Notes: generated from the letters alone by a model not told the origin. A stretch of 64,000 bases of DNA from CAWGJF01 sp963822905 (GCA_963822905.1 CAWGJF010000001.1:186001-250000); one strand, 5' to 3'; shown: positions 46,866-56,987, counted from the stretch's first letter. Program-made: numbers and translations.

Positions 46866-48536
46866 TTATGTAAATATGAGATTATGTTTTATTGCGTATG
46901 AAGCAACATAAGCTCTTGCAGATTTTCCGGAAACACCAACTTTACTGTAAATATTTGTAAGGTGTTTTTCAACAGTGCGAACACTTAGAAAAAGTTTTTC
47001 TGCTATCTCATCGTTGTTTTTACCCTCAGAGATTAACCTTAACACCTCAAGCTCTCTTCCAGTAAATTCAAATTTATTCTTGTTTGAGTCGTCAATTGTT
47101 TCTTTGTACAAATTCTTTAAAGTGTGCCTGGCTTTTTCAAAATCTTTTGCAGCACCAAGATCTTTAAATTTATTCATTGCAGTATCTAATTCCCCTTCTG
47201 CCTGGGCAAATTTATTCAGTGTGACCAGAACTTCAGCAAGAAGTGCTCTTGTTCGTGCAGATTCAAACGAAGATTTTATTTTATCGTAAATATCAATTGC
47301 ATCCTCAAGATCGTGTTTTGCCTGCTCATAATTATTGTTTGCAAAATTCAAGAAGCCTTCAGCATTCAACTGAGCAGCTTTTAATGGCAACGTATTAACT
47401 GAACTTATTATATTTTTTAATTCATCCAGCAAGCTTTGTGCTTTCTCAAGTTTACCAAGTTTGATATTTATTTTTATTAGGAGTTCTAATACAACTGTTC
47501 TCTCTGCTTTTTCATTTAGACTAAATCTTCGTAAGTATCTTTCAGCAATATCAAGTGCTTTTTCATATTCTTGCTGATCAAAAAACAGGAACGCAGAAAA
47601 TAATTGTTTGAGAGGATGTGATTCTACTTTACTTAAAAGCTCTCCTGCTTCTTTCCATTTTCCCTGTCTTCGCTTCAAATCTGCTAGTCGTACTGTGCAG
47701 GCACTTACCTGGATTGGTCTGAACTCCTGCAATTCATTAGCAGCCGAAACGAGTTCTTCTTCAGCTTCATTCCAATCCCCTTTCCATATTAATAATCCTG
47801 CGTGTTTCATTCTGCAGTTTGCGAACATAGCTTTGTATCTCCACTTCTTACAAAGTTCTTTAACATTGTTGCACCATTGACTTGCACGTTCATAATCCCG
47901 TATTCGTTCGCAAGCATCGATAAGATAGCAGCAGGTTATAGTTGTAAATTTAATGTCGCTTTTATCAGAATTTATTGCAAGTAATGTTGCATCGTCAAGT
48001 AACGGCATTCCTTCAGTAATATTTCCTTCAACAACAAGTATAAATCCTTTCAAAGCTTCGGCGAGCATTTCCCCGTCAATATTTTTTAGCGATTTGCTCA
48101 TCTGCAAACTTTCATCAAGCAGTCTAAAGGCAAGCTCAGAGTTTTTATCAACCTGGAACGACCATCTTGCCTTTAGAATTTTGAGCATACATAGCTCAGA
48201 TGAAGCAGGTAATCCTTCAAGAAGATTTTCTGCACGCTTAAACCAGCCGCTTGCAACAGCAAACTCACCTTTGAATTCAATATAATCTACACCTATCCAG
48301 CATGCATTTCGTGCTGCACCTAACTTATCATCTTTTTCCAGGTAAAGGTTGAAAGCTTTTGTACGATTTTCAAAAACTCCCGAAGCATCATTCACCCACC
48401 AGCAAGCCCAGCCGAGTTCTTCATAAATTTCCGGTGACTGGTTTTCGCTTAATGCTTTTTGCAAATAGTTCCTGGCTTTTTCCCATTCGCCAATTGATAA
48501 TGCATTGCGACCTTTATTTAATAGTTCGTTTGTCAA
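46866..48536 (-). CDS. TPR-containing LuxR-type regulator
   Basis: The 556-residue protein has about 480 residues of helical TPR-like repeats (GKLEKAQSLLDELKNI, NNYEQAKHDLEDAIDIYDKI) and a C-terminal LuxR/GerE helix-turn-helix (about 487-552: FTGRELEVLRLISEGKNNDE, TVEKHLTNIYSKVGV). It resembles the C-terminal half of MalT-like regulators without the ATPase domain. It is a single gene, divergent from ywbE-like; its target is unknown. Confidence 0.87.
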   Translation of the reverse strand: MTNELLNKGRNALSIGEWEKARNYLQKALSENQSPEIYEELGWACWWVNDASGVFENRTKAFNLYLEKDDKLGAARNACWIGVDYIEFKGEFAVASGWFKRAENLLEGLPASSELCMLKILKARWSFQVDKNSELAFRLLDESLQMSKSLKNIDGEMLAEALKGFILVVEGNITEGMPLLDDATLLAINSDKSDIKFTTITCCYLIDACERIRDYERASQWCNNVKELCKKWRYKAMFANCRMKHAGLLIWKGDWNEAEEELVSAANELQEFRPIQVSACTVRLADLKRRQGKWKEAGELLSKVESHPLKQLFSAFLFFDQQEYEKALDIAERYLRRFSLNEKAERTVVLELLIKINIKLGKLEKAQSLLDELKNIISSVNTLPLKAAQLNAEGFLNFANNNYEQAKHDLEDAIDIYDKIKSSFESARTRALLAEVLVTLNKFAQAEGELDTAMNKFKDLGAAKDFEKARHTLKNLYKETIDDSNKNKFEFTGRELEVLRLISEGKNNDEIAEKLFLSVRTVEKHLTNIYSKVGVSGKSARAYVASYAIKHNLIFT

Positions 48537-48672
48537 TTGATTTCACTTTTTAGTAATATAGGAAATATAACAGTTTAATATTAGATAAAAATAAAAAAGT
48601 AAATTAATTAAGTAATATTCAGACTTTAATTACAAATTCGAGTAGCTTTAAATCAAACCGGGATGGAAATAA

Positions 48673-48867
48673 ATGAATGGAACTAAACGCAATGATGTGA
48701 AAATAGGATCGCTTGTAAAAATTATAATGAAAGAAGATCAACGAACCGGTGAGCTTACCGAGGGTATTGTTAAAGATATTTTAACAAATTCCCCAAAACA
48801 TCCCCACGGAATAAAAGTAAGACTTGAGAGTGGCGAAGTTGGGCGGGTTAAGGAAATAGTTGAATAA
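48673..48867 (+). CDS. YwbE-family (DUF2196) small protein
   Basis: The 64-residue basic protein matches the YwbE family over its length: R.DVKIGSLVKIIMKEDQRTG, EGIVKDILTNSPKHPHGIKV, RLESGEVGRVKEI. The fold is a small beta-barrel. Function is not established. It is a single gene. Confidence 0.88.
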   Translation: MNGTKRNDVKIGSLVKIIMKEDQRTGELTEGIVKDILTNSPKHPHGIKVRLESGEVGRVKEIVE

Positions 48868-48980
48868 AATTTTATTCCTCAACTTTAAATTCCAATAAAT
48901 CTCATTATTATAAAAACTGTAATCCCGGATATAGATCCTAAATAAATTCGGCGGATAAGTTTTAAATGTAAATTAAATCA

Positions 48981-49982
48981 TCATCGATTAGTTGATCTTT
49001 CAAGACTTTCCGGATAACGTGCACCCTCTATCGTGATTTTCGAAGCAGCTTCATCAATCTCGTGCAGATCATCTTTTGTAAGCTCCATTGCTATGGATCT
49101 GATATTTTCTTCGAGCCGGTCTAGTTTTGTTGTTCCGGGTATCGGTACTATCCACGGTTTCTGTGCAAGCAGCCATGCTAAAGCTATTTGTGCAGACGTT
49201 ACATTTTTTTGTTTTGCAACTTTGTTTATTAAATCAACCAGAGCCTGGTTTGCTTTAAGTGCATCTGGCGTAAAACGCGGAAGGTTGCTTCGGAAATCAG
49301 TACTCTCGAACTTAGTATTTTCATTTATCTTCCCGGTAAGAAATCCCCTGCCCAAGGGACTGAACGGAACGAATCCGATACCAAGTTCTTCAAGTGTTGG
49401 TAAAATTTCCTCCTCAGGTTTTCTCCACCACAATGAGTATTCGCTTTGCAAAGCAGTAACTGGCAGCACTGAATGTGCACGGCGAATAGTTTGAACACTT
49501 GCTTCTGAAAGTCCGAAGTGTTTTACTTTTCCCTCCTGTATTAATTCTTTTACAGTTCCCGCCACATCTTCTATCGGCACATCGGGAGCCACGCGGTGTT
49601 GATACAAAAGGTCGATAACATCAGTCTTTAATCTTTTAAGAGAACCCTCAACAGCTTTTCTAATGTGTTCCGGACGGCTGTCAAGTTCGGACCAGCGGGA
49701 GTTTGCTTCGTTTTCATTAGCAGGTTTGAAACCGAACTTGGTAGCAATTACAACCTGGTCGCGTAAAGGCGAAAGTGCTTCACCGACAAGTTCTTCATTG
49801 GTATACGGACCATAAACTTCCGCAGTATCGAATAATGTTACTCCGCGTTCAACAGCAGTGCGGAGCAATGAAATCATTTCTTTCTTTTCTGGAAAAGGAG
49901 GAAAGGCAAAGGTCATTCCCATACAGCCAAGTCCTATTGCAGAAACTTCCAAACCGCTTTTCCCGAGCTTACGTTTTTGCAT
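48981..49982 (-). CDS. aldo/keto reductase
   Basis: I place the start at ATG 49982 (MQKRKLGKSGLEVSAIGLGC), after an AAAAAGGGA site, rather than six codons upstream. The 333-residue (beta/alpha)8 protein has the catalytic residues of the family: Asp/Tyr in FDTAEVYGPYTNEELVGEAL, Lys in VIATKFGF and His in LLYQHRVAP. NADPH binding is indicated by IPIPGTTKLDRLEENI near the C-terminus. It reduces aldehydes or ketones in the cytoplasm. AKR-13-type layout. Confidence 0.9.
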   Translation of the reverse strand: MQKRKLGKSGLEVSAIGLGCMGMTFAFPPFPEKKEMISLLRTAVERGVTLFDTAEVYGPYTNEELVGEALSPLRDQVVIATKFGFKPANENEANSRWSELDSRPEHIRKAVEGSLKRLKTDVIDLLYQHRVAPDVPIEDVAGTVKELIQEGKVKHFGLSEASVQTIRRAHSVLPVTALQSEYSLWWRKPEEEILPTLEELGIGFVPFSPLGRGFLTGKINENTKFESTDFRSNLPRFTPDALKANQALVDLINKVAKQKNVTSAQIALAWLLAQKPWIVPIPGTTKLDRLEENIRSIAMELTKDDLHEIDEAASKITIEGARYPESLERSTNR

Positions 49983-50132
49983 AGCACATCCCTTTTTCAA
50001 TTTCTTATAAAAACTGTTTAGAACTTACAAATCAGAAAGATAGAAGTAAACTCCGGTAAGAATCAGGTAGAATAATCTCTCCCTCTGAAGCAAATAGTTA
50101 AAATCAGATTGTACGAAAAATAATTTCTCTAA

Positions 50133-50522
50133 TTAATCTTCATCAATCTTACTAAACTCAATAAATTCTATCGGCGCCCCGTTTTCAATAATCATTGCTA
50201 TGCGCACTCCTTTTGACGGAGTTGCAATTTCCCCGATTAACTGTTTACCTTTTATTGTAGTATCCAGATCATCTACTTCAAAAGCAACGTGCGGAACTTT
50301 CTGAATAATTTCTGCTATGGGACTATCTTTTTCGAAACGCATCCATTCAATTCCAAATTCACTTGTGTCAAATCCTGAAACGTAAAATTTATATTGCTCC
50401 AAATATTTTTCATTTGGTTTGCACTCAGTTGTTGGAATACCAATATGATGAAAGCGCATTCCTTGTTTAGAGATTGCAAATGGCGGTTCGTTATCTTTTC
50501 GTTTTTCTTTGTCTTTATTCAT
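50133..50522 (-). CDS. VOC-family (glyoxalase-like) protein
   Basis: The 129-residue protein has the vicinal-oxygen-chelate arrangement: RFHHIGIPTTE (first metal His), VPHVAFEVDDLDTTIKGKQ (second His) and APIEFIEFSK (Glu). VOC proteins are dioxygenases, isomerases or resistance proteins; the substrate is not known. It is a single gene. Confidence 0.82.
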   Translation of the reverse strand: MNKDKEKRKDNEPPFAISKQGMRFHHIGIPTTECKPNEKYLEQYKFYVSGFDTSEFGIEWMRFEKDSPIAEIIQKVPHVAFEVDDLDTTIKGKQLIGEIATPSKGVRIAMIIENGAPIEFIEFSKIDED

Positions 50523-50644
50523 TTGCTTGTTTATTTATGTTAAAGTTGCGGGGAAGATAATTTTTCATAAAACTTTTTCAGTTTGCTAATTAAACTTTAT
50601 CCTTCTACATAAAGAAAACAACGAAAGATTAAAAACCAGTTAAA

Positions 50645-51571
50645 TTATTTTAAGACTGCCTTATAAATTCTGCTAAGCCCGTTTTCATATTTTTTCATTT
50701 CATCTAGGAATTCCTGAACTGTTGAGAAACTTTTGTTAGAATTATTAACCGAACTTCTTTTGCTGGTAAAGTATAAAGTATTTGTTTTTGTATCCACATA
50801 CGGGCAGTAATCCATTTTCGTAGAATTTATTTCCGCACCTAAATTTTTTGCTTTTGTCCAGGTACCATCTGATAATTTGTGACTCATATAAAGATCACCA
50901 CTTCCTAATCCGTCTTCTTTCTGGTAACCGGTAAAAATAATATAAGATTCATCAGGAGCAATAAAAGCGTTGAACTCATAACCTTCGGAGTTTATTGAAT
51001 CACTTAAAGAAACAGGTTCTGTATAGGTTTTACCGGTCCATTTGCTAAAGAAGATGTCATCCTTTCCTTTTGTTCCGCGGGCATCACATGTGAAGTAAAA
51101 ATTTTTGTTATCTGCTATTGATGGATAAAATTCATTTTCATTTGAATTAATTGGCGGACCGAGATTAATAGGCCCTGACCATTCAGAATTTTTGTTTTCT
51201 CTTTGAACGTACCAAATATCAAAGTCTTTGTTTTTATCATTGGTTGAATCCAATGGCCTGTTTGAAACAAAATAAAGTTTCAATCCATCAGGGGAAAAGA
51301 AAGGCTCTATATCATAATAATTTCCTGAGAAGCTCGCAATCTCAGGGGCAGACCATTTATCATTTATTTTTTTTATGCAGGTAATAATAGAAACTTCGTC
51401 CTGGTAGCTTTGTACTGAAAAATAAATTTCATCTCCCTCAGAAGACATTGCTATATCTCGAACATTGGGAAACTGAGAAAATATTTCATGCAAAAATGGT
51501 TCTGCACTGTTTCCCTGTGCATGTATTATTGAAGTAAGTAAAAATAAAATAGCAGGATAGAAAGCTTTCAT
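50645..51571 (-). CDS. exported PD40/TolB-like beta-propeller protein
   Basis: The 308-residue protein has a signal peptide (1-18, ...SIIHAQ) and four or five PD40 repeats (DIEPFFSPDGLKLYFVSNR, FYPSIADNKNFYFTCDARGT, YEFNAFIAPDESYIIFTGYQ, DYCPYVDTKTNTLYFTSKR). These build a periplasmic propeller. It is not a TolB, because the N-terminal domain is absent. The role is probably protein-protein contact. Confidence 0.8.
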   Translation of the reverse strand: MKAFYPAILFLLTSIIHAQGNSAEPFLHEIFSQFPNVRDIAMSSEGDEIYFSVQSYQDEVSIITCIKKINDKWSAPEIASFSGNYYDIEPFFSPDGLKLYFVSNRPLDSTNDKNKDFDIWYVQRENKNSEWSGPINLGPPINSNENEFYPSIADNKNFYFTCDARGTKGKDDIFFSKWTGKTYTEPVSLSDSINSEGYEFNAFIAPDESYIIFTGYQKEDGLGSGDLYMSHKLSDGTWTKAKNLGAEINSTKMDYCPYVDTKTNTLYFTSKRSSVNNSNKSFSTVQEFLDEMKKYENGLSRIYKAVLK

Positions 51572-51755
51572 AAAGACTATTTAAATGTTGTTTTCATTTG
51601 TTATTTGATGCAAAAATAATGAAGGAGGAAATAATCAACAAAACCCATAAAATATGTGATTGTGGGACTACTAAAATTGTGAAGTGATGCTTTTGTAATA
51701 TTCAGGATTCTTCCCAAAGAAAACAACGAGCGGGATTGTCTTCATTACTAATCAA

Positions 51756-52358
51756 CTAGTAGAGTTGGTACCTTATTAGATTACTTTCAATGGTTTTATA
51801 TGCTGTACTGGATTGTCTTCCTTGAAAGTGTTCATATTTAATTATTCCGATTCCTGGGGCAATGTATATATTATTATAAGAATTGAGGGAATCAAATTGA
51901 AAATGGTAAAGAATACAGGAAAATGTTCCCGCTTCAACTTGAATACTCTGATTTGTTGATAAAACTGTCACGATTGCTGGTGGTCTACCAAATGGGAATG
52001 AATATGTATCATTTGTTTTACAGGGATACTTGTCATACAAATAATGTTCCTCGGTGCCATTTTGATAAAATAGATACATCCAAACACCATCTTCTTTTAT
52101 TGTATAGTAAACACCCCAGTTATCATAAGTATAAAAATGCATATTAGAAATTATTGTGTCTTTAATAATTTGTTCAACTGTATTATGAGTATCTATCACA
52201 TTTCCCAAGGTATCGTAATAGATACCTTTATATTCCCAGTTATTCCCCACTTTGAATGGAATCAGAATATTGCTGTCTACATTTCCTTCGGTTGAATTTT
52301 CAGAACAAGAATAAAAAATCAACAAACAAACGATTATGAATAAAGATATAATTTTCAT
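51756..52358 (-). CDS. hypothetical lipoprotein
   Basis: The 200-residue protein has a lipoprotein signal (IFYSC) and a mature domain beginning ILIPFKVGNNWEYKGIYYDT, a pattern seen in many Bacteroidota lipoproteins of unknown role, with VEAGTFSCILYHF and APGIGIIKYEHF later. CAAAGAAAACAA elements flank it at about 51713 and 52507, suggesting a small repeat around this gene. Confidence 0.6.
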   Translation of the reverse strand: MKIISLFIIVCLLIFYSCSENSTEGNVDSNILIPFKVGNNWEYKGIYYDTLGNVIDTHNTVEQIIKDTIISNMHFYTYDNWGVYYTIKEDGVWMYLFYQNGTEEHYLYDKYPCKTNDTYSFPFGRPPAIVTVLSTNQSIQVEAGTFSCILYHFQFDSLNSYNNIYIAPGIGIIKYEHFQGRQSSTAYKTIESNLIRYQLY

Positions 52359-52585
52359 TTTGAATATTTATCCTCCTCCAATTTTTAACATTTCACCACC
52401 CTCCCAAAGCAAAGGACTAATAAATCTTGTTAACATATTTTATTGTGCAATTCTGTTAGCCATATGCAGCGAAATTAATTTTCTTCATCAAACTTCCCAA
52501 TTCTTTCCAAAGAAAACAATGAAGCTTTTTGCTGTTTCAATCAACTTGTCCGCCGAAGTTTCAACATAGGCAGGAAATCTCTATT

Positions 52586-52628
52586 GAGTGTGTGGGTAAA
52601 TTAAAAAGGGGCACTTAGCGCCCCTTTT
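52586..52628 (-). repeat. terminator-like intergenic repeat, copy A
   Basis: GTGTGTGGGTAAATTAAAAA leads into GGGGCACTTAGCGCCCC, a hairpin with T5 on the minus strand. The stem AAAAGGGGC/GCCCCTTTT is 52604-52612/52620-52628. It lies just downstream of the minus-strand T9SS kelch gene. Related copies follow the YceI gene and the reverse-transcriptase gene. Confidence 0.65.
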
Positions 52629-52639
52629 ATTTCCTGATA

Positions 52640-54022
52640 CTATTTTAAAAGGATCATCTTCTTGGTTTCAACAAATTGCCCCGCTTCAATTTTATAGAAA
52701 TATATCCCGCTTGAGAGATTCCGACCTTCATCAGAATGACTGTTGAATTCAACTTCATAACTGCCTGCTGGTTTTTCTTCGTTAACCAGAGTTGCTATTT
52801 CATTTCCTAAAATATCATAAACTTTCAGCGTAACAAATCGCCTGCTGCTTATTGTATAATGCATACTTGTAGCTGGATTAAACGGGTTGGGAAAATTTTG
52901 TGAAAGTTTAAAAGTTGTTTTACTTTTTTTTTCATCGTTCACACTACTTGTGTTATCGGTATAAATATCGACATTGTCGAATTGCTCAGTAGTACTATAA
53001 GAACCTCCCGCGGATATCAATAATTTATTTCCTGCAGAAGAAGAACATAGTTCAGCTCGGGCTGCAGAAAGTGTCGCGGTTGTCCACAGACCAGTACTAT
53101 TGTCATAAATATCAACTCTATCAGACATTGTGTATGTACCGTAATTGCTGTAGCCCCCTGCAAAATAAACTTTATCCCCCAAAGAAACTCCGGTTAGTTC
53201 GCCCCTTGCCTGTGAAAGGGTATCAGTTGACCATGTATTAGTTGAATAATCAAAAATATCAACTATATTTAATGCATTATAATTGGGATCATGACCACCG
53301 GCAAAAAGGATCTTTGTTCCAACTGTTGCTGATGCTAATCCTCCCCTTGCAACACTAAGTGAATCGATACTCCAGGTCCCGGTGTTATAATCATAAATAT
53401 CTATCCTGTTCGTAAGAACCGTGTTATTTCCGCTATAGCTTACAATGCCTCCTGCAAAATATGCACGATTACCAGCAGTAACTGCCGTATAAAAACTATG
53501 TGGAACAGTTAGAGTGTCCACACTCCAGTTGTTTGTAGTTTCATCATAAATATCAACAACATTCGAACCAATACCGGATGAATAATTTTTAACCCCTCCT
53601 GCAAACAAAGCTTTTGTGCCATTGCTCGTTCCAACCAAAGCTCCACGACTTTGAGAAAGAGCAGCAGTTTCCCATGTTCCTGAGTTTACATCGTAAATAT
53701 CGACCACGTTTGAAATTGAAAATGAATTTAGATTTGTAACGCCGCCAGCAAAGAGAACTTTATTATCAGTAGAAGCTGAAGCAAGTTCAAATCTTCCAAC
53801 AGAAATGCTATCAGTAGACCAGGAACCGGTTAAAACATTATATATATCCACAACCCTTTGCACTTTATTTAAATTATAAGTTGCGCCACCTCCAATAAAT
53901 ATTTGTGAACCATTAGAAGTACTTGTAGCCAGACTTCTTGGTATGCTTAAGGATGAAGTCGACCACTGAGAATAAATTGTAATAGAAAAACAAAAAAGAA
54001 ATAATTGAAGAATTTTTAACAT
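52640..54022 (-). CDS. T9SS kelch-repeat protein
   Basis: The 460-residue protein has a signal peptide (1-18) and six or seven kelch repeats of about 50 residues (VVDIYN..TGSWS.....S.GR.....S......FAGG), forming a beta-propeller. A T9SS sorting domain starts near 380 (KLSQNFPNPFNPATSMHY) and ends KKMILLK. It is surface-exposed by this pathway and may bind glycan or protein. Confidence 0.88.
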   Translation of the reverse strand: MLKILQLFLFCFSITIYSQWSTSSLSIPRSLATSTSNGSQIFIGGGATYNLNKVQRVVDIYNVLTGSWSTDSISVGRFELASASTDNKVLFAGGVTNLNSFSISNVVDIYDVNSGTWETAALSQSRGALVGTSNGTKALFAGGVKNYSSGIGSNVVDIYDETTNNWSVDTLTVPHSFYTAVTAGNRAYFAGGIVSYSGNNTVLTNRIDIYDYNTGTWSIDSLSVARGGLASATVGTKILFAGGHDPNYNALNIVDIFDYSTNTWSTDTLSQARGELTGVSLGDKVYFAGGYSNYGTYTMSDRVDIYDNSTGLWTTATLSAARAELCSSSAGNKLLISAGGSYSTTEQFDNVDIYTDNTSSVNDEKKSKTTFKLSQNFPNPFNPATSMHYTISSRRFVTLKVYDILGNEIATLVNEEKPAGSYEVEFNSHSDEGRNLSSGIYFYKIEAGQFVETKKMILLK

Positions 54023-54139
54023 GAATTGTACTCCGGATTAATTTTAAGAAATGATTCACATCATAATACTCACTGGCAAAAAGAAAATCGTCTTTTTTCA
54101 GGAAGTGGTACTATTTTCTTAAGAAAGAGTGTTGATTAT

Positions 54140-55285
54140 TTAAGCATCTTGCGTGGGGAAAGCTGCACTGTTTACTTTTCTGAATTCAGTAGGTGTGTAA
54201 CCAGTATGTTTTTTGAAAGCCCGGTTAAACGAAGATTTTGAGTTGAATCCTGACGAGTACAATATTTCGAGAATAGTTTTTTCTTTTGAATCCCCATTAT
54301 GATTGATTATCATTTGTTTAGCTTCATTAATCCTGTAGCTATTGATGAAATCGAAAAAATTACATCCAAAAGTTTCATTAATAACCTGTGAAATTGATTT
54401 GGAATGAACTGAGATTTTTTTAGCCAATAACTCAACCGTAATGTCAGGATTAAGGTGAAGCTTATCTTCTGCAAAGCTAGATAGGATTTTGTTTTTAACT
54501 ATTTCCTTTTCCTTTAAAGATAAAGTTGAACCGCGGTATTTTTCTTTTTCAATTGAGACAACATTATAACCCTTTAAACCTCTAATGACACTTAAAGTAG
54601 AGAAGACAAGCAACATACCAATAGAAAGAGTAGCAAAATGAATATTAAGATTTGCCGGAACAATTCCACTCAGATGAAAAAAAGCATTTAGAGAATCAAA
54701 AAGCCAATGGAAAAAGTAAATCAAAATTAAAAAATTAAGCCAGGAATAGCTCCTGCTGTCTATGCTTAAAGTAGTGTTTGACAAATTCGTTTTATAATCC
54801 CTGGTTGTCTTGTATGATACGATTATGTATATCAATAACTGGAGATAAACTGAAATGCAGTAAAAAGTATATTCCCAGAAAGACAAAAGAAGGGTATCAC
54901 TTTTACCTTCAGCAGCGTACGAAAAACTACGGCTGAGAATAAAAATTGAAAATATGCTAAAAAGTAGAAACGGAATTAGATGTAGTAACGATAATTTAGT
55001 AAGAGTTATGTCTTTATTAAATATCGATCTGAAAAAATAATAAAAGAGTGGTCCAAGCAAGAAGAAGATTGCCAGTGAGGCGACTATAATTATAGAACCG
55101 ACGTTGCCGGTTAACTCTCCCAGATTATAAAATAGTGAGGCTGAAATAAGAAGAACATTCACTATAAGAAAAATTCCAAAAAATTTATTAGATGGAGTTT
55201 CAGGGTTTTGATTCTTCAGAAGTATAATTGCAAGTATAAGTAACTGAAATATCGCAAGTATGTTTATAATATTAAATAGTTCCAC
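54140..55285 (-). CDS. membrane-bound AraC-family regulator
   Basis: The 381-residue protein has seven or so hydrophobic segments in residues 1-225 and a cytoplasmic AraC DNA-binding domain at the C-terminus (about 280-375: VELLAKKISVHSKSISQVI and ILEILYSSGFNSKSSFNRAF, then TGYTPTEFRK). It probably responds to a membrane or envelope signal. Divergent from no close partner; its neighbours are a kelch T9SS gene and YceI. Confidence 0.85.
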   Translation of the reverse strand: MELFNIINILAIFQLLILAIILLKNQNPETPSNKFFGIFLIVNVLLISASLFYNLGELTGNVGSIIIVASLAIFFLLGPLFYYFFRSIFNKDITLTKLSLLHLIPFLLFSIFSIFILSRSFSYAAEGKSDTLLLSFWEYTFYCISVYLQLLIYIIVSYKTTRDYKTNLSNTTLSIDSRSYSWLNFLILIYFFHWLFDSLNAFFHLSGIVPANLNIHFATLSIGMLLVFSTLSVIRGLKGYNVVSIEKEKYRGSTLSLKEKEIVKNKILSSFAEDKLHLNPDITVELLAKKISVHSKSISQVINETFGCNFFDFINSYRINEAKQMIINHNGDSKEKTILEILYSSGFNSKSSFNRAFKKHTGYTPTEFRKVNSAAFPTQDA

Positions 55286-55494
55286 TTAAACCTGATACTT
55301 TATTGTATTAAAAAGCGATTTTAAAATAATGAATTTGGTCAAGTTTTTCAGACCAGAATAAAAACTCCAAATGATATCGGGATTATCATAAAATCAAAAA
55401 TAAATTTGCTTTGTTTGTTGTTATGTTATCTTTTAATATTAACGATAAGGGATTTTTGCCGCGGATTCGCGAATTAGTGGCAGAGAAAATCATT

Positions 55495-55541
55495 TTTGTG
55501 TGCGTGGGGGAAAATTAAAAAGGGACACTTAGTGCCCCTTA
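55495..55541 (-). repeat. terminator-like intergenic repeat, copy B
   Basis: TTGTGTGCGTGGGGGAAAAT then TAAAAAGGGACACTTAGTGC and CCCTT. The hairpin GGGACAC.../GTGCCCC is imperfect, and the T-run lies on the minus strand. It lies just downstream of the YceI gene. Confidence 0.65.
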
Positions 55542-55571
55542 GTTTTATCAGTCAAGAAAAGTTTGAGATCA

Positions 55572-56117
55572 TTATGCAGCTTGTGCTACGCTTTTAGCTT
55601 TGTTGAACTCGGCAAGAATTTCAATTTTTACTTCATTGCTCACAACAACACCTCCTGCTTCGGTAAGTGCATTCCACTTCAAACCATAATCAAAACGATT
55701 TAGCTTTGTTGAGATTTCAAAACCTGCAACTTCGTTTCCGCCCATTCCTTCAACAATACCGTTGTATATAATATCAAGAGTAACTTCTTTTGTTATATCA
55801 CGAATTGTGAGATTGCCGTTTACTTTAAGTTCGTGATCGGAAAATTTCTTTACTGAAGTTGAGACGAAAGAGATTTTTTCATATTTCGGTGCATCAAAGA
55901 AATCGGGAGATTTTAAGTGTGCATCACGATCACCATTTCTTGTATTGATGCTGTTTGTTTCCGCTTCGAATTTTATTTTTGCATCACTGAAATCTTCTGC
56001 CTCTGTTTCAATAGATGCATCAAAATTATCGAAGTGTCCTCTTACTGTTGAAACAACAAGATGTTTAACTTTAAAGTTAACTTCTGAATGTGCAGGGTCA
56101 ATTTTCCATGTTGTCAT
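55572..56117 (-). CDS. YceI-family protein
   Basis: The 181-residue protein matches YceI from its start (TWKIDPAHSEVNFKVKHLVV, VRGHFDNFDASI) through SIDTRN-like NSINTRNGDRDAHLKSPDFF to GLKWNALTEAGGVVVSNEV. YceI proteins form lipocalin-like barrels that bind isoprenoid lipids. No signal peptide is present, so it is probably cytoplasmic. Confidence 0.92.
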   Translation of the reverse strand: MTTWKIDPAHSEVNFKVKHLVVSTVRGHFDNFDASIETEAEDFSDAKIKFEAETNSINTRNGDRDAHLKSPDFFDAPKYEKISFVSTSVKKFSDHELKVNGNLTIRDITKEVTLDIIYNGIVEGMGGNEVAGFEISTKLNRFDYGLKWNALTEAGGVVVSNEVKIEILAEFNKAKSVAQAA

Positions 56118-56257
56118 TTTATTTTTCCTTTCTTTTTTGTTTGATTTGTTTTACTTAATCACAGTTCAAACTTAAAATGAAAGACTCCCTTGTGCATTCA
56201 CATAGGTTAAAAAATTGAGTTAACATATGTTAACTCATATCTTAGCCAGGAAGGAAT

Positions 56258-56837
56258 TTATTTGTTAGATAATTCTTTACGGATTCTGCTTAAAGATTGT
56301 GGAGTAATTCCAAGATAGGATGCGATCTGGTTCTGCGGCACGAGTCCAAAAAGTCTCGGGTATGCTTTTATAAATTTAAGATAACGTTCTTCTGCTGAAG
56401 CACCTAAAGAATCTGCGATTCTCGCACGTGCTGCAACCTGGTTTGCTTCTATCAGCAGACGGAAAAATCTTTCCATTTTCGGGCAGTTATTTAAAAGCTT
56501 CTTCTCTTGCAGACTTCTCAAGCAATAGAACTTCCGAATCCTGCAATGCATCAATATTGTAAGTTGCCGGCAAGCCTGAAAGAAAACTATGCAGATCCGA
56601 AACCCACCAGTCTTTAATTGCAAACTGAACAATATGTTCTACACCTTTATTATCAATTGTATATACTCTCAGGCATCCTGAGTTGACAAATCCGATATGC
56701 TTACAAACGATCCCTTCATTTAAAAGAAATTGATGCTTCTTTATTGTTTTTGGAATAAAATATTTACTGCTTATCTCAAACTCTTCGTCAGTAAGATGGA
56801 CTCTTTTTTCGATATGTGCATTAAGTAATGAAAACAT
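56258..56837 (-). pseudogene. Crp/Fnr-family regulator, frameshifted
   Basis: The N-terminal cyclic-nucleotide-binding-like domain (IPKTIKKHQFLLNEGIVCKH, FVNSGCLRVYTIDNKGVEHI, DLHSFLSG) ends at LLLEKSAREEAFK. Near 56505-56520 the frame shifts and continues as LQEKKLLNNCPKMERFF. The DNA-binding part follows: RYLKFIKAYPRLFGLVPQNQ, ASYLGITPQSLSRIRKELS. One base lost or two gained would explain it. The restored protein is about 193 residues. Confidence 0.78.
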
Positions 56838-56937
56838 TTATACAAACTTAAAATAATGGAAGGACGTAAAAAATAGTCAAATCAAAGCGAAGTTGTTGAA
56901 TAAGAATGTCATTTCGAATCACGAAGGAGAGAAATCC

Positions 56938-56987
56938 TTTTTGTACGCGAGGGTAATTAAAAAGGGGGTACTTAGTACAGCTATGCG
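56938..56987 (-). repeat. terminator-like intergenic repeat, copy C
   Basis: TTTTGTACGCGAGGGTAATT then AAAAAGGGGGTACTTAGTAC. The conserved AATTAAAAAGGGG and the ACTTAGT loop match copies A and B, but the stem is reduced. It lies just downstream of the reverse-transcriptase gene and next to GTCATTTCGAATCACGAAGG at about 56908, itself part of a widespread intergenic element type. Confidence 0.55.

Noticed and set aside
52640..54022. Periodic repeats that could suggest a CRISPR-like or satellite array
   Set aside because: They are in-frame kelch repeats of a coding sequence with varying third positions. The same applies to the Asp-box repeats at 2.3-4 kb and the FG-GAP repeats at 37-43 kb.
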